Positions 25,471 to 29,592 of a stretch of DNA of 29,592 bases are shown piece after piece (the stretch's first letter is position 1; each line of letters begins with the position of its first letter). The translations under genes and the position numbers were made by a program. The notes below the pieces were generated by a model. The model was not told where the DNA came from and did not search any database. It saw only the letters and a list, made by a program, of their open reading frames with translations. The DNA comes from Gyrodactylus bullatarudis (Eukaryota > Platyhelminthes > Monogenea > Gyrodactylidea > Gyrodactylidae), in the NCBI GenBank assembly GCA_012064415.1, contig SSNU01000203.1, positions 1 through 29,592 of the forward strand, written 5' to 3'.

Positions 25471-28140
25471 TTAAACTCTTTGAAATTTTATACAATCGAT
25501 ATTCAAGTCAGGTTTAACTATTAGCATTGCACCCTTATTAGGATTATCTATATATTGGGGTGCTGAAAAGACAGTTAAAACTTTATTATTGTTGGAAAAT
25601 TGATAGCCCTCTTGACATTCCTGGTGAGCACGAATGATGAGTTCGAATTTGTTAACTTTGAGGAATTCTTTAACATTCGGTGTTCCATAGTATATAGAGA
25701 TTGATCTATCATGATTTGGCGAAAAGCATAAATCCTCATGTGGATCCGACCATAAAATGTCAATTGGTATTTGATGCACTAAAAAAATTTATATTAAAAT
25801 ATGTGTAAAGATTAGCTGTTTAAAGACAGGTAATAGCCTGATTGCAGATTTGTTTCTGCCCACAATCACATGCAACAGGGGAATGCTTAACTTTCTAGGG
25901 TATAATTAAAATGCCAAGATTCAAAAACCAAAAAAATTGCTCTAAATTTTTTAAATTAGAACTTCAGGGTCCTGACTCAAAAAAGGAAGAATTCATAAAA
26001 AGAAAAAATTTTTTTGCAGTTTTTTGAATTTTGAAACCATTGAACTTAAAATTTCTTTTGATTTTGAAGAAAAAAAGTAATTTAATGCCAAATTGAATCA
26101 AAAATAGACAAATTATTTGAATTTAATCACTCAAGTTCACAAAAAATACGTTATTATTGAATGAAATCGAACCATTAGATTTTATAATAAAATGAAGGGT
26201 TAATTCCAAAAATCACCCCAAAGGAAAATTTCTCTAATAATCACCCCAATGAAAATTTCAACGCTTCCTCAAATCAATTATTCTTATTTCAAAATTCGCC
26301 TCTCTACCAGATTTATTGTCAGATAAATTTAAACGGTTAAACTTCTACTCAAAGATTGAAAATGAACTTTCTACTTTTATAGAACCTTTTAATATTGGCC
26401 TACCACTGTCAACATATCTGCAAATGGGAAGGTTCGAGTCACCAATTTTGCAAATATCCTTAAATAAAATTATTTTTAAGAAGTTTCTTTTGAAAATTTA
26501 TGGGGATATTTTTGGAAAGTTTCGATGGTGATTGTCCTCACATGCTTTCTTCAGTACTAAGACGAGCTGATCAAACTATTTATATACTTTCATGATCTCA
26601 TCCCTAACAGTTTTTTCCAATCAGATTAGAGAATAGTTGAATATAAGAGTTTGACCTATGATAAATGAATTGATAATTATCAAAAGAATAAAAAAATAGA
26701 CCAAATTTTTTATAAGATTTAACTTTGTTCTTTAGCTAAATCCAGCACTGTTCAATGTTAAATTTCCCAACATTTCTATCAAAAGTAAAGCTAGTTGACA
26801 TGAAGATGAGAATATACTTTTTTTACAAAAAGCTCAATATTTTTCAGGAAAAATTCATTTTTCGAATTCCATAATGAAATAAACCAATAAGTTGTGGAAA
26901 TTAAAAAAAATTCAATCTCATTAGGCTAGAAAAATTCCCAGAAATTCGCATTTTCGAAATTCAAAAAACGGTTAGATTGAAATTTTTCAGAAATTTTTTA
27001 AAATTTCCACAACTTATCGGCTCATTTTATTATGGAAATCGAAAAACAAAATTTTTCTGACTTTCCTGAGAAAATATGGAGTTTTAGGTAAATTCCCATC
27101 TTCATGTCTCAGATCCATGATTGAAAATAGCCAGGAACAAAATAAGTCTTCAGGTTGTTGGAATAAAAAGAATTAAATTTTTCATCCATTCCGAAGGTTT
27201 GTTATTCATGTGAAAAATCAAATTTTCCAATCACAAAGTAAATAGACCCAAAATTTTCAAGTGTTACTTTTTCAAATAATTTATCTAATTTTTGATCCTA
27301 TATACCACCAAGATTTAGTTGCTACAAATCTCTGAAATTGATAAAGTTAATTTTCGATTGAGTTTTTTCTATTTTAACAACTTCAACCGGTTTATTTATT
27401 CAAAAGATAATTTTGTTCCTGACTATTGGAAAATAATTTTTTTTTAAATTTAGTTAAATTCTCACTTTTATATCAATCAGGTTTAGATAAGCCAAAGAAA
27501 GTTTCAGAAATTTAAATGAAAACTACAATTTTACAGCCTTACTATTAAAGATGGTTAATGCTTGGTTCACCAAAGTTAATGGTCTTTCAAATTTGTTAAT
27601 CATGTTTAAATTATAGGTGATATCCTCATTGAACCCACCATGGCTACAAAATATTTTCCTATCAATAGTTGCGGATAAAGGTAGAAATTTGAATGAATAA
27701 TAAAATAGATCATCGTTCACCGACTTGTATTGACATTCTCTGGTGAAAGTACCATGTTTATAAACATCTTTATCCTCGTGGTTACCGCGTAACAGAAAAA
27801 TATTTCCAGGATATTTAATCTTGTATGCATACAGCAGGCAAACAACTTCCACACTCAACGCACCTCTATCAACATAATCTCCAAGGAACAAGTATTTTTT
27901 AACCTCTGGAGATCCTGATGTCTCAAAGATGGTGCATAAATCAAAGAACTGGCCATGGATATCTCCGCAAACATTGATTGGTGCAGTTAGATCAAGCATC
28001 ATCGGCTCTCTCAGCATAATTCCAACAACTGAATCAGTTAAGAACTTTACTTCTTCCTGTGTAATGATAACTGGAAATTCATTCTTTCTCTCATAATTTT
28101 TGTGAAATTTTAGTAATTTATCAATAATTACTTCTACCAT
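25471..28140 (-). CDS. Divergent PP1-type Ser/Thr protein phosphatase, two exons
   Basis: Exon 1 is 28140-27543, exon 2 is 25778-25471, joined in phase 1 across a 1764-bp intron (GTAAGG...TTTTTTTAG); about 301 residues, slightly shorter than typical PP1 (about 330). It carries the PPP metal and phosphate ligands: GDIHGQ (about residue 59), GDYVDRG (87), RGNHE (118), SHGGF (167), and in exon 2 LWSDP, DRSIS, RAHQ and FSAPQY. It would dephosphorylate Ser/Thr residues using two metal ions. The stretch after RGNHE (DKDVYKHGTFTRECQY) departs from the near-invariant CASINRIYGFYDEC of PP1, and the PxDVPD loop is altered. It is probably a lineage-specific paralogue. Start chosen at MVEVIIDKLL, where PP1 proteins begin; an ATG 22 codons upstream (28206) is less likely. 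Confidence 0.85.
26254..26531 (+). CDS. Open stretch in phosphatase intron, unknown
   Basis: About 90 codons are open on the plus strand after a TGA near 26250: SLPDLLSDKFKRLNFYSKIE, then FNIGLPLSTYLQMGRFESP and a Lys/Ile-rich end that runs into the repeat at 26518. There is no ATG near the front. It could be a captured exon, a transposon fragment or chance. It is antisense to the phosphatase intron. Confidence 0.25.
26518..26790 (-). mobile_element. Decayed R1-family Penelope-like end
   Basis: Similar to 6123-6333 (GTTTCGATGGTGATTGTC, ATTTATATACTTTCATGATC, and on) and, further right, to the reverse complement of 17980-18060 (AATCCAGCACTGTTCAATGT). The hammerhead-like core is still visible on the minus strand (CTGAAGA...CATCGAAAC) but its stem II has lost pairing through C-to-T type changes. 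This is the oldest copy of the family in the window. Confidence 0.65.
26791..27107. repeat. Palindromic MITE-like element, copy 2 (phosphatase intron)
   Basis: The left end, GACATGAAGATGAGAATATA (26797), pairs with GACATGAAGATGGGAATTTA read in reverse complement from 27107. Inner pairs include CCATAATGAAATAA with TTATTATGG and TTGTGGAAATT with AATTTCCACAA. The ends match copy 1 at 8273-8702. Confidence 0.7.
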
Positions 28141-28206
28141 TCTTGAGAAAATATAGTAATTTCTTTGAATAACAGACAATGAGTTATAATTAAAAGAGAA
28201 AAACAT

Positions 28207-29179
28207 TGATATATATTTCCTATTTGTATATAAGCGTAGAAAATGTAAAAAATCATTACTAATGCAAAATATTAATTGAACTTCGAAGAAGTAGAAGAAA
28301 TATCGGATGATGTTCCAAATTATCTACATTAATTTGTTGAAATTGTTTAAGAGTTTGAACCTAAAAAGTGGAAATTGACCCTTTAAGTCCCAGAGTGACA
28401 TTTCTATCACATATTATTTTAGCAACTCATTATTATTTATTTAAGCCTCAGAAAATACTCCGTTTACCCCCCCCCCGCCATCCGATAGGAAATTTATTAA
28501 TCTCCTGGAATACATAAAGATCCTGGGTCTATCATTCGTCAAACTCGTGCTATGCAAACTCAAAGAGGGTCGATTTTTTTTCAAAAAATAATTTTTGTTT
28601 AATACGTTTTTTTGAAAACCTATTTCCCAGGATCATATAGATAGGAAGTAAGATAACTTTCATCGAGTAGTCATACCTGTGGAATCGAAAAATTCAATCG
28701 TTTGAACTTTATCTGCTAAAGCTAGAAAGATAGCGATAACTTCTGAACCAAAAATATTTGCGTTCAAACAACTTTAGATTTGTAATCAGCGTATTCTCAA
28801 ACCATGGAATTGAATGCGAATAATGAAAAAAATTTAAGGTTTAATCAAAAATCGTCTAATTTTGGCCAGATTCAATTTTTTCAGAAATATTTATTTGTTT
28901 TTAGCAACTTATTTGGCTTATTTCACAATGGGATCCTTATATATTTTCTATTACACCGGCTGGATTATATGAAAAAATAATGAAGAAACGAAATCCTCTG
29001 ATGGGTTCTATTAATTCGAGGCATTGAAGGAAAGGGGTAAGGTTGATGGCTTAATCCGAAAAAAAATATTGAGATTATCTTGTAGTTAATTCTCATTTTC
29101 CTATCAATTAGATATATTTTTATTTGATTAACACTTTTAGCTGTTCCTTACTTTTAAAACTATGACTATGACCCTCTAA
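28207..29179. other. AT-rich upstream region, includes a C11 run
   Basis: This is 5' of the phosphatase gene. A run of 11 C precedes GCC at about 28466-28477. No gene or clear repeat pair is seen. Confidence 0.4.
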
Positions 29180-29278
29180 ATTATTGGAATACTGTATTCT
29201 GTCAGACGTAAAAGAGGAAGACCTTCCCTAAAACATCGTACTGTATTTATAAATATACTACTAGATACTATTTTTTAA
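29180..29278 (+). other. Short frame with AT-hook-like motif
   Basis: Between TAA at 29177 and TAA at 29276 the plus strand reads ILYSVRRKRGRPSLKHRT. KRGRP is the core of an AT-hook. There is no ATG, and splice sites are not obvious; it may be a transposon or exon fragment, or chance. Confidence 0.2.
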
Positions 29279-29592
29279 AACCATACTAGATTTGAACAAT
29301 AAAAATTCTTTGACTAAATTCTAAATGTGAACAAATGTAGACTAGTTATGAACGTAAAAATTAAGAAATAGACTAAATGTGAAAATTAAATACACGCAGG
29401 TATGGAAAAGTTTAGACTAAATCCGATTAAACGCATCTACTATGAACTAATTTTGCAAATACCTCTAATTACACGGGTGGTGATGGGCAACTTTTTTTGA
29501 GGAGATTTTTTTCAGACAATGCATTTCTGGTGCGAAATTTAATGCTGATTCCGAATCTTGCCTTTAAATTCAATTTCAACGTCTAGAAGCTG
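29279..29592. other. AT-rich end of window, no gene seen
   Basis: Nothing could be supported here. Confidence 0.4.

Noticed and set aside
1..29592. CRISPR arrays, operons, tRNA or rRNA genes
   Set aside because: No spaced repeat arrays, no tRNA box patterns and no rRNA sequence were seen; the genome is eukaryotic.

Overview
This is an AT-rich animal nuclear genome window: spliced genes, many transposon remnants and one assembly gap (17309-17781). It is not bacterial, and I see no operons, ribosome binding sites, CRISPR arrays, tRNAs or rRNAs. Two genes are recognisable as metazoan. DNTTIP1 is a subunit of the MiDAC histone deacetylase complex and is essentially animal-restricted. The other is a GNB1L/Asa1-type WD-repeat protein. 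Several introns are very short (about 28, 50, 58 and 67 bp). Introns near 28 bp are rare in animals and are best known from dicyemid mesozoans. A mesozoan-like or otherwise highly derived small invertebrate is therefore a reasonable guess, but only a guess.

Host genes. A divergent pair starts from a 231-bp shared intergenic region (22839-23069). GNB1L-like runs rightward (23070-24993, four exons). DNTTIP1 runs leftward from 22838 to 7814, in five or six exons whose phases all fit. Most of the window, from 8.9 to 21.5 kb, is DNTTIP1 intron stuffed with mobile elements. A divergent PP1-type Ser/Thr phosphatase (28140-25471, minus, two exons) converges on GNB1L. At the left, a secreted C-type-lectin-like protein (3595-2845, minus) and a few weak small ORFs are present.

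Mobile DNA. (a) 287-945: a degraded, unidentified minus-strand ORF. (b) 1699-2251: a Ty3/Gypsy integrase C-terminal remnant. (c) 4121-4997: a foldback element with arms of about 220 bp whose loop holds a pogo/CENP-B-like transposase fragment. (d) 7016-7638: a hAT remnant with TIRs and an 8-bp target duplication. (e) 9658-14275: a Tc1 (DD34E) element with 25-bp TIRs and a transposase interrupted by two spliceosomal introns; a CR1/Jockey-type LINE has landed inside it. (f) Penelope-like element (PLE) material: two near-identical GIY-YIG fragments (15000-15416 and 19553-19969), an inverted-end element with a 15-bp target duplication (17072-18292), a solo end (6036-6340) and a decayed copy (26518-26790). 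(g) Four palindromic MITE-like copies.

The most interesting signal is RNA-level. The inverted element at 9138-9373 carries on each arm a hammerhead-ribozyme-like core: a CTGAAGA-type box, GAAAC or its one-base variant, a GTC cleavage triplet, and a pairing stem I. Related but weaker cores lie in the ends of the PLE family at 6.1 and 17.1 kb. This matches the known association of Penelope-like elements with type I hammerheads, here in inverted pairs.
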